This document shows, in pieces, positions 27,296-35,245 of a stretch of DNA of 64,000 nucleotides. Positions within the stretch are counted from its first letter, which is position 1. Every line of letters starts with the position of its first letter. The notes beneath the pieces were generated by a model. It ran no database searches. It worked only from the letters and a program-made list of their open reading frames with translations, and was not told the origin of the DNA. The translations under genes were made by a program, and so were the position numbers. Location: the NCBI RefSeq assembly GCF_028204155.1, contig NZ_JAQLOI010000001.1:1302001-1366000 (forward strand), in the 5' to 3' direction. This DNA comes from Vibrio algarum (GTDB lineage Bacteria > Pseudomonadota > Gammaproteobacteria > Enterobacterales > Vibrionaceae).

Positions 27296-27771
27296 TGAAA
27301 AAGCTATTGTTGGTTTTATTTAGTTCTTTATTGATTTCTTTTACGGCGTCTTCAGCTATCGATGTTTTCGAGTTTGATAATGATAAGCAAGAAGAACAGT
27401 TTAAAGAGCTGAGTCAAACGTTACGTTGTCCTAAATGTCAAAACAATACAATCAGTGACTCCAACGCTGAACTTGCAAAAGATCTTAGGGTAAAAGTCTA
27501 CGAGATGACGAAGGCAGGCAAGTCAAAGGATGAGATTGTGGATTACATGATTGCACGTTATGGCAACTTTGTTACCTATAAACCACCGTTCACTGTTGCG
27601 ACATCTATTCTTTGGCTAGGGCCTCTATTTGTTGTTTTACTTGGGTTTAGTGTGATCATATTTAATAGTAAAAAGAAAACACAGAAAGTGACGCAATCAG
27701 AAGAATGGGATGCTAAAAAAGAGGCTCGTTTGAAGGCACTGCTAGACGAAAAAAATGGAGATAAACAATAA
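27295..27771 (+). CDS. ccmH: CcmH, cytochrome c maturation thiol protein
   Basis: 158 residues: signal peptide (1-21), then a three-helix domain with redox pair C45-P-K-C48 (LRCPKCQNNTISDSNA), then a C-terminal membrane helix (about 103-122). It works with CcmG to reduce apocytochrome c. This is the short, single-domain form; the TPR part is the separate ccmI gene that overlaps it by one base. Confidence 0.96.
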   Translation: MKKLLLVLFSSLLISFTASSAIDVFEFDNDKQEEQFKELSQTLRCPKCQNNTISDSNAELAKDLRVKVYEMTKAGKSKDEIVDYMIARYGNFVTYKPPFTVATSILWLGPLFVVLLGFSVIIFNSKKKTQKVTQSEEWDAKKEARLKALLDEKNGDKQ

Positions 27772-28985
27772 TGACAACTTTTTGGTTATCTACCGTTATT
27801 CTTACTATTGCTGGTTTTGCTTTTATTGCGCTACCCCTTTTCAGAAAGCAAAACTTTGATGATGATGCTCGTCGAGATGAACTGAACAAAGCTTTTTACA
27901 AAGATCGTTTAGAAGAACTTGAAGATGAAACGGATGCTGGTGTGGTTGTCGATCAAGATGACTTGATCGTCGATTTAAAGCAATCGTTATTGGAGGATAT
28001 ACCGGCTGATGAGAAAAAAATCGGGTCGTTTACTATTTCTCCCATGACTGTGTTTGGCTCTTCTGCTTTGCTTTTAGCGGTAATTTCATACGCGACATAT
28101 TCGGTCTTTGGTAGCTTAGATAAGGTGTCTCATTGGCAAAATATTAACGAGCAATTACCTGCGCTGACACAAAAACTGATGTCACCAGAGCAAGATTCGT
28201 TATCTGAAGATGAACTAAAAGATCTCAAATTAGCCCTTCGCACAAGGTTACACTATCAACCAGATGATGCTCAGGGTTGGCTGTTGTTAGGTAGAATAGC
28301 TTTAGCTGACAGAGATGCAGATACGGCTACAGGTGCAATGGAGAAAGCCCATAATCTCGATCCAAAAGATCCTGATGTAAGGCTCGGATATGCACAGTCT
28401 CTGATGATGTCAGACAATGAAGCGCAACAGCAATTTGCTCGTTCGATTCTTATTGGTTTATTACAAGACGACTATGTTGACTTACGTGTTTATTCTTTGC
28501 TGGCATTTAATGCTTACCAAAGAGGAAACTATGAAGAGTCGATTCGATTCTGGCGTACTATGCAGAAACTGATTGGTCCCGATGATAGCCGCTACTCTAT
28601 GCTAAACAGAAGCATAGAAAATGCGGAAAAAATGCTAGGTAAAGCGGTTACGACGACAAGTGTGCCTATCACTATTACGGTTGATCAAAACGTTCAATTG
28701 CCTGAACAAGGCGTGCTCGTTGTCTCTATACACGATGCTAACGGTACTCCAATTCCTGTAGCGGCTGCTCGTTATCCTATTGGAACCTTTCCTCGTACCG
28801 TCGTTCTTGATGATGCAAATGTCATGATGGATGGGCAAAGTATATCGCAACTAGATAGCCTTATCGTAAAAGCGCGTATCGATACTGATGGAAATGTTAC
28901 TACCAAAGAAGGTGATTGGTATGGTGAGAGCCAAGCGGTGAAAATGGGAGATCAAGTTGCATTAGTGATCGATAAACAGTATTAA
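27771..28985 (+). CDS. ccmI: CcmI, apocytochrome c chaperone (TPR)
   Basis: 404 residues: two membrane helices (about 3-22 and 82-100) with a cytoplasmic loop between, then a periplasmic TPR region (about 150-285, LLGRIALADRDADTATGAME) and a beta-rich C-terminal domain. It captures apocytochrome c for the CcmF/H lyase. It is the last gene of the ccm operon, followed by a terminator at 29007. Confidence 0.95.
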   Translation: MTTFWLSTVILTIAGFAFIALPLFRKQNFDDDARRDELNKAFYKDRLEELEDETDAGVVVDQDDLIVDLKQSLLEDIPADEKKIGSFTISPMTVFGSSALLLAVISYATYSVFGSLDKVSHWQNINEQLPALTQKLMSPEQDSLSEDELKDLKLALRTRLHYQPDDAQGWLLLGRIALADRDADTATGAMEKAHNLDPKDPDVRLGYAQSLMMSDNEAQQQFARSILIGLLQDDYVDLRVYSLLAFNAYQRGNYEESIRFWRTMQKLIGPDDSRYSMLNRSIENAEKMLGKAVTTTSVPITITVDQNVQLPEQGVLVVSIHDANGTPIPVAAARYPIGTFPRTVVLDDANVMMDGQSISQLDSLIVKARIDTDGNVTTKEGDWYGESQAVKMGDQVALVIDKQY

Positions 28986-29006
28986 TATACCCTTGGTCGA
29001 ATATGT

Positions 29007-29035
29007 AGAGGCTAACGTTTGTTAGCCTCTTTTCT
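29007..29035 (+). terminator. Intrinsic terminator of the ccm operon
   Basis: A 10-bp perfect stem (AGAGGCTAAC / GTTAGCCTCT) with a GTTT loop and TTT-C-T tail, 22 bp after the ccmI stop and just before mlaA. Confidence 0.9.
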
Positions 29036-29060
29036 GTTACTTAAGGATAAGTATTTCATT

Positions 29061-29846
29061 ATGTTTATAGCACGCTTGAAAGGTGTGTTGGTTGTATTTT
29101 TCACCATATTGCTCCTAGGCTGTTCTTCCACGCCAGAGCAAGCAGCACTAGACACAGAAGTTGACCAGCAGGTGCTGGCGAATGAACCGCATCCAAATGA
29201 CCCAATTGAAGGCTTTAACCGGGCAATGTGGTCATTTAATTATGATTTTGTCGATCCGTACTTATTTCGTCCAATTGCCGTCGCTTATGTGGAGTATACC
29301 CCTACACCAATACGCACAGGCATCTCCAATTTTTTGTCTAACCTTGATGAACCATCAAGTATGATCAATGACCTTATTATGGGTAATGGGAAAGAAGCGG
29401 TAAATCATTTCAATCGGTTTTGGATAAACTCTACGTTTGGTATTTTAGGCTTATTTGATATCGCAGGTGCCGCAGGCATAGTAGAAGATGATAGAGCGTT
29501 CAGTGATGCTATAGGTCACTATGGTGTCGGTAATGGTCCTTATTTGATGGTACCAGCTTATGGGCCGCTGACTACTCGTGAATTGACGGATACAGTTGAT
29601 AGCATGTATTTACCACTTAGTTATCTGAATTTTTGGGGAGCTGTCGGTAAATGGGCGCTTGAGGGGTTAGAGAGTCGAGCTGCTTTAGTTTCACAGGAAC
29701 AGATGCTAGAAGCGTCACCCGATCCATATGCATTTACGCGAGATGTTTATTTGCAGCGCCGAGATTATAAAGCTCAAATAGAACCAGAAGAGCTAGACGA
29801 GGAAGAGGAAGATTTCCTGGATGACTATCTCGATGAAGAGTTTTAA
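29061..29846 (+). CDS. mlaA: MlaA (VacJ), outer-membrane lipoprotein for lipid asymmetry
   Basis: 261 residues from ATG 29061 (an in-frame upstream start at 29019 lies in the ccm terminator). The lipobox is ILLLGCSS (Cys about 21). MlaA hallmarks are NDPIEGFNRAMWSFNYDF, NRFWINSTFGILGLFDIA and GPYLMVPAYGPLTTRE. It removes mislocalised phospholipid from the outer leaflet for return to MlaC. A very acidic tail ends the protein. It is monocistronic, with a MITE-like element 20 bp after its stop. Confidence 0.95.
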   Translation: MFIARLKGVLVVFFTILLLGCSSTPEQAALDTEVDQQVLANEPHPNDPIEGFNRAMWSFNYDFVDPYLFRPIAVAYVEYTPTPIRTGISNFLSNLDEPSSMINDLIMGNGKEAVNHFNRFWINSTFGILGLFDIAGAAGIVEDDRAFSDAIGHYGVGNGPYLMVPAYGPLTTRELTDTVDSMYLPLSYLNFWGAVGKWALEGLESRAALVSQEQMLEASPDPYAFTRDVYLQRRDYKAQIEPEELDEEEEDFLDDYLDEEF

Positions 29847-29866
29847 ATAAAACCTAGTCCATAAAT

Positions 29867-30010
29867 TTAATGCTGTTCGGTTAAGGTCATTTAAACCTGT
29901 AATCCCGACGAAAACCGACGTCATCCCCATGAAAATGGGGGTCTAGTACAGCCAAGATTCCCGTTTTCACGGGAATGACGAAGTATTTAGCACTAACCGA
30001 ACGGCATTAA
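29867..30010 (+). mobile_element. 144-bp MITE-like element, copy 1 (after mlaA)
   Basis: Ends are inverted repeats (AATGCTGTTCGGTTA at left; complement of the right end reads AATGCCGTTCGGTTA). The flanks GTCCATAAAT and ATCCATAAAT match 9 of 10, a likely 10-bp target duplication. Inside are two opposed hairpins, CATCCCCATGAAAATGGGGG-like and ATTCCCGTTTTCACGGGAAT, with no coding potential. Copy 2 at 47721 differs at about four core positions. TSD size suggests mobilisation by an IS4-family transposase; that is inference, and none is encoded here. Confidence 0.82.
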
Positions 30011-30071
30011 ATCCATAAATTAGCTTATTAGGTCGAATGCATTTTGATTACATCAATAATGCAACTGGTAT

Positions 30072-30105
30072 AAAAAATCCCTGTTCGAGTGAACGGGGAT
30101 TTTTT
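30072..30105. terminator. Bidirectional terminator between mlaA and fadL
   Basis: A 15-bp stem with one T-G wobble (A6-TCCCTGTTC, loop GAGT, GAACGGGGA-T6). A6 and T6 flanks let it serve both the convergent mlaA (+) and fadL (-) transcripts. Confidence 0.9.
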
Positions 30106-30117
30106 ATAATGATCTAA

Positions 30118-31407
30118 CTAGAAGCGATAGTTAGCCTGTACACCTACCAACCAAACATTGCCCGTCGTTTTGCCTTCAAATGTTCCGCCAACGGCTGCGG
30201 CCGTATCGTCGTCAGCATAGCCTCTTGGCTCACTAATAGTGGCGTCTTTTGCAATAATGTAAGTAAACGCAGCATCGAAGGTGAGTTGCGGTGACCATGT
30301 ATAGCCAGTACCTAGGCTAAGCCATGTACGATCAGTCTCTGGGATAGTTGCAGAACGGTTTTGATCACTTACAGCCGAAGTATCGTAAGCGACCCCCGTT
30401 CTAACTAACCATTTTGAATCGATTTGGTATTCTGCACCAACAGCAAAGCGGTAGCTGTCTTCCCAGCCTTCGTCTTTAACATTAGATGTACCGATACCAT
30501 CTACAGTAGCCTCTAATTTGTCGAAGCTGCTCCAATCTGTCCAGTTAATACTTGCGGTGATCGTCGTTTGTTCTGAAAGTTGGTACATGCTGGCAATTTC
30601 GGCAGTTGCCGGTAGCGTTAAAGGTAAGTAACCGGAAGCGCTTGTCGTAGTGTCTCCGAAAAAACCATACCCAGTAGCGGTTCCTTCCAGTTTGAGGTCA
30701 ACTTCTGATTTATACGCAAAACCGACGCGGTGGTGGTCATTTACTTGCCAAACAGTACCGATTTGCCAGCCCCACTCTGTCGTATCACCTTCCATATATT
30801 TTAACGTATCTACACCCAAATATTGTGAAGCTGCAGAGTGTGTAGGGGCGCTTGCGCCAAAGTGGCCTTCTGCCATGACATAACGGATACCACCACCAAT
30901 ACTGACAGCTTCGGTTAGTTGGTAGCCAATGTTTAGGTTCAATTCTTGGGTTATCACTTCTGCGCTATCACCGTAATGGCTCGCTGCGTAATCACCAGTT
31001 AAATCGCTAGTCATACCGTAGTTAGTGCCTAAAGCTAAACCTAGTCCGATCTTGTCGTTCAGTTTATGCGAAAGATAAAAATTGGGAATAACCGCGTCAT
31101 CTGCATAATCTTTGGTGTTGACATCGTAGTCGTTGTTGCCATAACTAACATTACCGGAGACATCAATATTAGGGTTAACGTAGATTACACCACCTGATAC
31201 TTGCGTCCCTTCTAGGTAGGTTAGTAAAGCTGGGTTACGCCATTGAGAACCAGCGTTGTCTGCCATTGCGGCTTCACCAGCATAAGCACGACCAAGGCCT
31301 GTTGCTGAGTATTCAGCTAACTGAAAGCCTGCCGCTAGGCTGCTGCTACTGTATGTTGCTATGCCACTTAGAATAGCAACCGAGAGAAGAGTTTTGTTTA
31401 ATTTCAT
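30118..31407 (-). CDS. fadL: FadL-type long-chain fatty acid outer-membrane channel (paralogue 1)
   Basis: 429 residues from the ATG at 31407 (minus); the frame extends 11 codons upstream without similarity. Signal peptide (about 1-25), then the mature FadL start AAGFQLAEYSATGLGRAYAG and a hatch-like NPALLTYL segment. A beta-barrel follows, ending in aromatic F (VQANYRF). It imports long-chain fatty acids or other hydrophobic molecules. A perfect FadR-type operator lies 153 bp upstream. A second fadL follows the same strand upstream, a pair typical of Vibrio. Confidence 0.9.
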   Translation of the reverse strand: MKLNKTLLSVAILSGIATYSSSSLAAGFQLAEYSATGLGRAYAGEAAMADNAGSQWRNPALLTYLEGTQVSGGVIYVNPNIDVSGNVSYGNNDYDVNTKDYADDAVIPNFYLSHKLNDKIGLGLALGTNYGMTSDLTGDYAASHYGDSAEVITQELNLNIGYQLTEAVSIGGGIRYVMAEGHFGASAPTHSAASQYLGVDTLKYMEGDTTEWGWQIGTVWQVNDHHRVGFAYKSEVDLKLEGTATGYGFFGDTTTSASGYLPLTLPATAEIASMYQLSEQTTITASINWTDWSSFDKLEATVDGIGTSNVKDEGWEDSYRFAVGAEYQIDSKWLVRTGVAYDTSAVSDQNRSATIPETDRTWLSLGTGYTWSPQLTFDAAFTYIIAKDATISEPRGYADDDTAAAVGGTFEGKTTGNVWLVGVQANYRF

Positions 31408-31559
31408 TATTATATTCACTGAATTAGTTAGACAACACATTTTGCAGTGGAGTATTTTACGAATGGAGTAATTACTTTAATAATGAAAATTACAAAATTG
31501 TTAAGGTTTGAATCTTTAATCTTATTAATTAGAATATATGGTATTTTATTCTGGCAATG

Positions 31560-31570
31560 TGGTCTGACCA
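31560..31570 (-). promoter_or_regulatory. FadR-type operator upstream of fadL paralogue 1
   Basis: TGGTCTGACCA is a perfect match to the palindromic core of the E. coli FadR consensus (TGGTCNGACCA). It lies 153 bp before the fadL ATG in the 308-bp gap between the two fadL genes. On the minus strand TTGCCA follows 4 bp after it and could be a -35. FadR regulation of fadL in Vibrio is expected; this site is inferred from sequence. Confidence 0.75.
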
Positions 31571-31578
31571 TTGTGTTT

Positions 31579-31634
31579 TTCAGCGTACATGCGTGGTATG
31601 AAACTAGTCGATATCGATACAGCTGTACGCTGAA
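31579..31634. repeat. 11-bp inverted repeat in the fadL-fadL gap
   Basis: Arms TTCAGCGTACA and TGTACGCTGAA are perfect complements, 34 bp apart, next to the FadR-type operator. They could form a stem-loop in RNA of either strand, or a small inserted palindromic element. No function is known to me. Confidence 0.5.
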
Positions 31635-31663
31635 TTTCGTTGGGTACTGGACGGAAAAAACAG

Positions 31664-31690
31664 AAAAGGGCCGGAAATCCGACCCTTTTT
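31664..31690 (-). terminator. Terminator after fadL paralogue 2
   Basis: Read on the minus strand, a GC-rich hairpin (AAAAGGGTCGG, loop ATTT, CCGGCCCTTTT with one T-G wobble) lies 26 bp after the fadL-2 stop. Plus-strand T5 and minus-strand T4 tails are present. Confidence 0.75.
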
Positions 31691-31715
31691 AACTATGATA
31701 CTTTCTAAGCTAAGT

Positions 31716-33008
31716 TTAGAAAGTACGGCTGTATTGTAAGCCGACTAGGATAGCATCTGCGTGAGTAGTTGCTTCCATATTGGTATTCAAGTAAGTAGGG
31801 TATGGCGTAGTCTGGCCTGTTGGTAAAGTAGTGCTTTCTGATACTTTTACATCATCACCTAACAGATAAGTAAAGCCAAAGTCGATGTTTGACTTAGGAG
31901 TTATGTGGTATGTAAAACCAGTCGAGAACCACTGACGATCAGAGTCAGGTACGGATATTGACGTTACTTCATCTTGCGCACTAGTGTCATACATGTAACC
32001 AGCACGTATAGTCCAGTCTTCATTTAGGTAATATGTACCACCAAGCGAGTAGTGCATACCATTTTGCCATTCGTAAGTATTAATGGTACCGCTGGTTTTT
32101 CCTTCGAGTTTGTCAAAAGAGCTCCAACCTATCCATTGAACACTGTAGTGCACTGCAAATTTAGTATCTTCTATACGGTGGTAACCAGAAAGCTCTAGAA
32201 TATCTGGTAAAGGCATAAGTAAGGTATCATTAATTGAACCTGAAGCGCCTGTATATCCAGCATAGTTAACATCACCATCAGCTTCTAGCTCTGGGCTATA
32301 ATGATATGCGAGGCCGAAACGGTTATTTTCGTTCATTTCGTACACAGTACCAAGATTAAATCCTAGACCCCATCCATCTGCGTCTATGTCAACCAGTTTT
32401 GTTCCTGATGTTGTCATGGCTCGACTAAATTTTCCAGAACCATAGACTAGATCGAGCCCTGCACCAACGCTCCATTGTTGATTAATTCGATATGAGCCAG
32501 CCAATCCCAAATTGAAACTTTTAACATCAGTTGACCCACCATACTCTCCAGCAACATAGCTGCTATCAAATTCTGTTTTGGTACCAAAGTTAGTATATGC
32601 GTTAAGACCCCAAGCAAATTTATCATTTACAGGAACGATAAGATGTAGATTTGGTGCGACTGAAGTACCGCCCGCATCATCATAGTTTGCGCTCTGTGAG
32701 CTAGAGGACATTGGTTGGCCCGTTGCATCTAGATATGATTGCGTATAAGTAGCATCTTTCACTTCAATCATAGAAGTAATGGTGACAAAACCCAATGACA
32801 TTGCGGTTTCATCGAAAAGAGCCATTGTTGCTGGGTTACGTGCCATAGAAGACGCGTTATCGGCGATAACGGCATCCCCTGCGAATGCTCGGCCTAGGCC
32901 TGTAGCGGATTGTGCATTTAATTGGAAGCCCGCAGCTACTGCTTGCTGAGAGGCAAGCGCTATAGTGACTGCAATGATAGACTTTTTAAACAGACGCGTT
33001 TTATTCAT
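31716..33008 (-). CDS. fadL: FadL-type outer-membrane transport protein (paralogue 2)
   Basis: 430 residues. Signal peptide (about 1-25, ALASQQAVAA), then AGFQLNAQSATGLGRAFAGD and the conserved ASSMARNPATMALF hatch segment. A beta-barrel follows, ending in LQYSRTF. Both paralogues share the N-terminal plug pattern but differ in loops, suggesting different ligands. It is transcribed separately from paralogue 1 (terminator between them). Upstream is a 315-bp gap with a perfect 8-8 palindrome. Confidence 0.9.
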   Translation of the reverse strand: MNKTRLFKKSIIAVTIALASQQAVAAGFQLNAQSATGLGRAFAGDAVIADNASSMARNPATMALFDETAMSLGFVTITSMIEVKDATYTQSYLDATGQPMSSSSQSANYDDAGGTSVAPNLHLIVPVNDKFAWGLNAYTNFGTKTEFDSSYVAGEYGGSTDVKSFNLGLAGSYRINQQWSVGAGLDLVYGSGKFSRAMTTSGTKLVDIDADGWGLGFNLGTVYEMNENNRFGLAYHYSPELEADGDVNYAGYTGASGSINDTLLMPLPDILELSGYHRIEDTKFAVHYSVQWIGWSSFDKLEGKTSGTINTYEWQNGMHYSLGGTYYLNEDWTIRAGYMYDTSAQDEVTSISVPDSDRQWFSTGFTYHITPKSNIDFGFTYLLGDDVKVSESTTLPTGQTTPYPTYLNTNMEATTHADAILVGLQYSRTF

Positions 33009-33218
33009 TAGTAATCCCTTTTGTAAAAATCGCCTCTTTTAATGGGCGTTATATCCAGAGTCGTAGCTCTGTTTGGTTGTTAATGAGAGCAAATGCTCAG
33101 TTTGTTGGCTGATGATAGTCACAATTATATAGACTAGAAATCCGACCATTGGCTAATTTGATAGGAAAATACTAAAAATGGTAGGTAACGGGCGTGAAAT
33201 TGTCGTAAAGTGGGCTCT

Positions 33219-33238
33219 TTTAGAGTATGCACTCTAAA
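33219..33238. promoter_or_regulatory. Perfect palindrome upstream of fadL paralogue 2
   Basis: TTTAGAGTATGCACTCTAAA has two 8-bp arms and a 4-bp spacer and looks like a dimeric regulator site. It lies 210 bp before the fadL-2 start in the 315-bp gap 33009-33323. That gap also holds a FadR half-like sequence (minus TGGTCGGATTT near 33138-33148) and the terminator of the DUF3379 gene. The regulator is unknown. Confidence 0.4.
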
Positions 33239-33286
33239 CGCTTGTTTGAAAGTTAATAATATGTTAATGGCGTGTTAAATTATGGG

Positions 33287-33316
33287 TTTTTAAAAGCTCC
33301 CAAGGCTGGGAGCTTT
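33287..33316 (-). terminator. Terminator of the ECF sigma/DUF3379 operon
   Basis: Minus-strand hairpin AAAGCTCCC, loop AGCCTT, GGGAGCTTT, then TTAAAAA, 7 bp after the DUF3379 stop. Confidence 0.8.
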
Positions 33317-33323
33317 GATTGAA

Positions 33324-34040
33324 CTACAGAGTAGGTTTGATTATTGATGTCAAATTCGCGGCAATTTTTTGGATGTTTTCACCCTCTTCACCGACAAGAA
33401 TAACACTAGAACCTTCAATCGGAACAACGACACCTGACATTCCATCTTTATTAAAATCAATAGCTTGCTCTGTTCCTATGTTGGTAACAAAAAGCGTAAT
33501 TCGACCTTGTTCACCTTTAAAAACCATATGTAAAGCATTTGAACTACCAAAACCACAATGATTTAAGTAATAAACATGGTACGGGAACGTTTCTGTAAAT
33601 TGATAGGCAAATGGTCGCAACTTTGCGTTGATTTGCGTCGAACTTACACTTTCGTCTAGGTTATTCACGAAAGGTGACTCATGAATCACATGTTCTACAG
33701 CTGTGTCTGCCAAACTGGCATTTGCAGAGCCAATAAGCAAAGGAGTCCAGTTAACTTGCCCAATAATTAACCCAGCAGCGAAAGCGGCTGAAGCTGCCAT
33801 GGCGAGCATTTGTTTAGTGAAGCTCTTTTTTTCCGGTTGCGCACTATGGTTAAATAAAATACGGTCGGCTAAGTCGTCTGGTACATCGACTTTCATCGCT
33901 TGTTCTATCTTGGCGTCTAAATTTAATATATCGTCAGCAAAAACTTGATTAGCCTCAGAGTGTTGGATTGCATCATTAATATCTTTATTACGGAGCTTGG
34001 GCTCTGAAAGTATCATTCGACGAAATTCTAAATCATCCAT
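33324..34040 (-). CDS. DUF3379 protein, putative anti-sigma partner
   Basis: 238 residues. A cytoplasmic N-terminal part (about 1-80), one membrane helix (QMLAMAASAAFAAGLIIGQV, about 76-97), and a periplasmic C-terminal domain with RPFAYQFTETFPYHVYYLN and GSSVILVGEEGENIQKIAA. The topology and the 8-bp overlap with an upstream ECF sigma gene suggest a membrane anti-sigma factor. Family function is not established; the DUF3379 name rests on overall resemblance. Confidence 0.8.
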   Translation of the reverse strand: MDDLEFRRMILSEPKLRNKDINDAIQHSEANQVFADDILNLDAKIEQAMKVDVPDDLADRILFNHSAQPEKKSFTKQMLAMAASAAFAAGLIIGQVNWTPLLIGSANASLADTAVEHVIHESPFVNNLDESVSSTQINAKLRPFAYQFTETFPYHVYYLNHCGFGSSNALHMVFKGEQGRITLFVTNIGTEQAIDFNKDGMSGVVVPIEGSSVILVGEEGENIQKIAANLTSIIKPTL

Positions 34041-34608
34041 TATTCAGCCCCCTTATCTTTGTGATTTTATTGTCTGATTCATCGAGCATGTCTTTAAGTT
34101 GGTTTCTTGCTCTAAAGAGCCGAGTCATAACGGTGTTCTTATTAAGTTCGAGAATATTTCCGATCTCCTCACCACTGAATCCACCGACAACCTGCAAAAA
34201 CAGAGGCTCACGATACTCAGTATCTAGCTTCATTATTTGCGCTTGAATCCATTCTTGCTGATGATGTGGATCATCACTGGCCTTTGCTTCGTGGCCGTAA
34301 TCATCGATATCAACGAGCTCTAGTTGTTTGCGTTCGAAACGTCTTGCATTCTCTCGTCGAAGAATGGTGATCAACCAAGATTTCGCTGCTTTTTCATCTA
34401 ACAGGCTATCTAAAGATTTCCATGCACGAAGGCATGTTTCTTGTACTAGATCTTCTGCTATCGTCCTATCTTTGCATAGCCAATAAGCATAGCGAAATAG
34501 GTCTTTATGGTAAGCGCGCACAAGTGCTTCGTATTTTCTATTTTTGTCCATATCCAAGTTGACCGTGGAAGTGGACTTTTTCTTTCCAAAAAGATTAACT
34601 ATCGACAT
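34033..34608 (-). CDS. ECF-type sigma-70 family RNA polymerase sigma factor
   Basis: 191 residues. Region 2 reads YHKDLFRYAYWLCKDRTIAE with DLVQETCLRAWKSLDSL; region 4 reads GFSGEEIGNILELNKNTVMTRLFRAR. GGAGG lies 7 bp before the ATG. The next gene overlaps by 8 bp and encodes a likely membrane anti-sigma. The pair sits between fadL genes and fadIJ in Vibrio genomes, suggesting an envelope or fatty-acid signal; that link is inference. Confidence 0.92.
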   Translation of the reverse strand: MSIVNLFGKKKSTSTVNLDMDKNRKYEALVRAYHKDLFRYAYWLCKDRTIAEDLVQETCLRAWKSLDSLLDEKAAKSWLITILRRENARRFERKQLELVDIDDYGHEAKASDDPHHQQEWIQAQIMKLDTEYREPLFLQVVGGFSGEEIGNILELNKNTVMTRLFRARNQLKDMLDESDNKITKIRGLNNG

Positions 34609-35181
34609 GCGAGCCTCCGTTTGCTCTTTGTCGTTCGTAAATTTCCATATGTCATGCTAGACATAAAATGAGATATAAACGGGTTTATATATGAGTCTTT
34701 TAGCGAACTTCTTTGTTTGTTTATTTGCCAGTAATTGGCTGTAGACCTAATTAACAATAAATTGATCTACTTCAAAATCTTACCTTCATAACAAGTTATA
34801 GTAATGTCTGTCATCTAGCTAGCCCTTGTGGCTAGTGTGTTGAGCAAGGTGACACTTCCTTTTGAAGGCTGACTTTACTTTCTCCTAATCAGGAAACTGA
34901 TTATTTTCAATTGGCGTAAGTTAATTGTTTTTATATGAACATTCCAACCACACCATATAGTGTGGTTTTTTTTGCCTATTTTCTAATTTAAATCAGTTTA
35001 AGCAAGTTTTTAACTTCATTTTCAATTAACACTGTCTCTTCTTATACTCATCATTCTATCTGCCTTTAAGACGCTTTAGAAGTAGCAAATGATTGGTTGT
35101 ATCTTCTATATAAACTCTCTGCCTTCCCTGTGTCTCTTTTTGCTAATTGTTAATACGCTTCACGTTTATTTAAACATGCGT
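34609..35181. other. Long non-coding gap between the ECF sigma gene and the fadI promoter
   Basis: About 570 bp of AT-rich sequence with no credible ORF on either strand. It should carry the ECF sigma promoter (near 34610-34700, boxes not identified). It contains a GC-richer stretch at 34803-34900 followed by a plus-strand intrinsic terminator at 34946. Because no gene lies upstream on the plus strand, a small RNA of about 150 nt ending there is possible (see findings). Confidence 0.5.
34946..34973 (+). terminator. Orphan intrinsic terminator in the ECF-fadI gap
   Basis: Perfect 8-bp stem AACCACAC / GTGTGGTT, loop CATATA, and a T-rich tail of eight T. It is well formed for the plus strand but follows no plus-strand gene, so it implies a short transcript of unknown origin. 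Confidence 0.8.
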
Positions 35182-35226
35182 TTGAAACTTTTAACATTTT
35201 CGTTACAATGCTTTCAGGTCAGACCT
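35182..35226 (+). promoter_or_regulatory. fadIJ promoter with FadR-type operator
   Basis: -35 TTGAAA (35182-35187), 16-bp spacer, -10 TACAAT (35204-35209), then the perfect palindrome AGGTCAGACCT (35216-35226) covering the predicted start. The palindrome matches the FadR core GGTCNGACC. Repression by FadR, relieved by long-chain acyl-CoA, is the expected control. Confidence 0.78.
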
Positions 35227-35245
35227 CTATGGTGAAGGAGAAAAA

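Noticed and set aside
31447..31692. 81-codon plus-strand ORF between the fadL genes
   Set aside because: It runs through the FadR-type site and the fadL-2 terminator hairpin, has no Shine-Dalgarno, and has a random-looking sequence.
33138..33148. Half FadR-like site upstream of fadL paralogue 2
   Set aside because: On the minus strand TGGTCGGATTT keeps one half only; not enough to call an operator.
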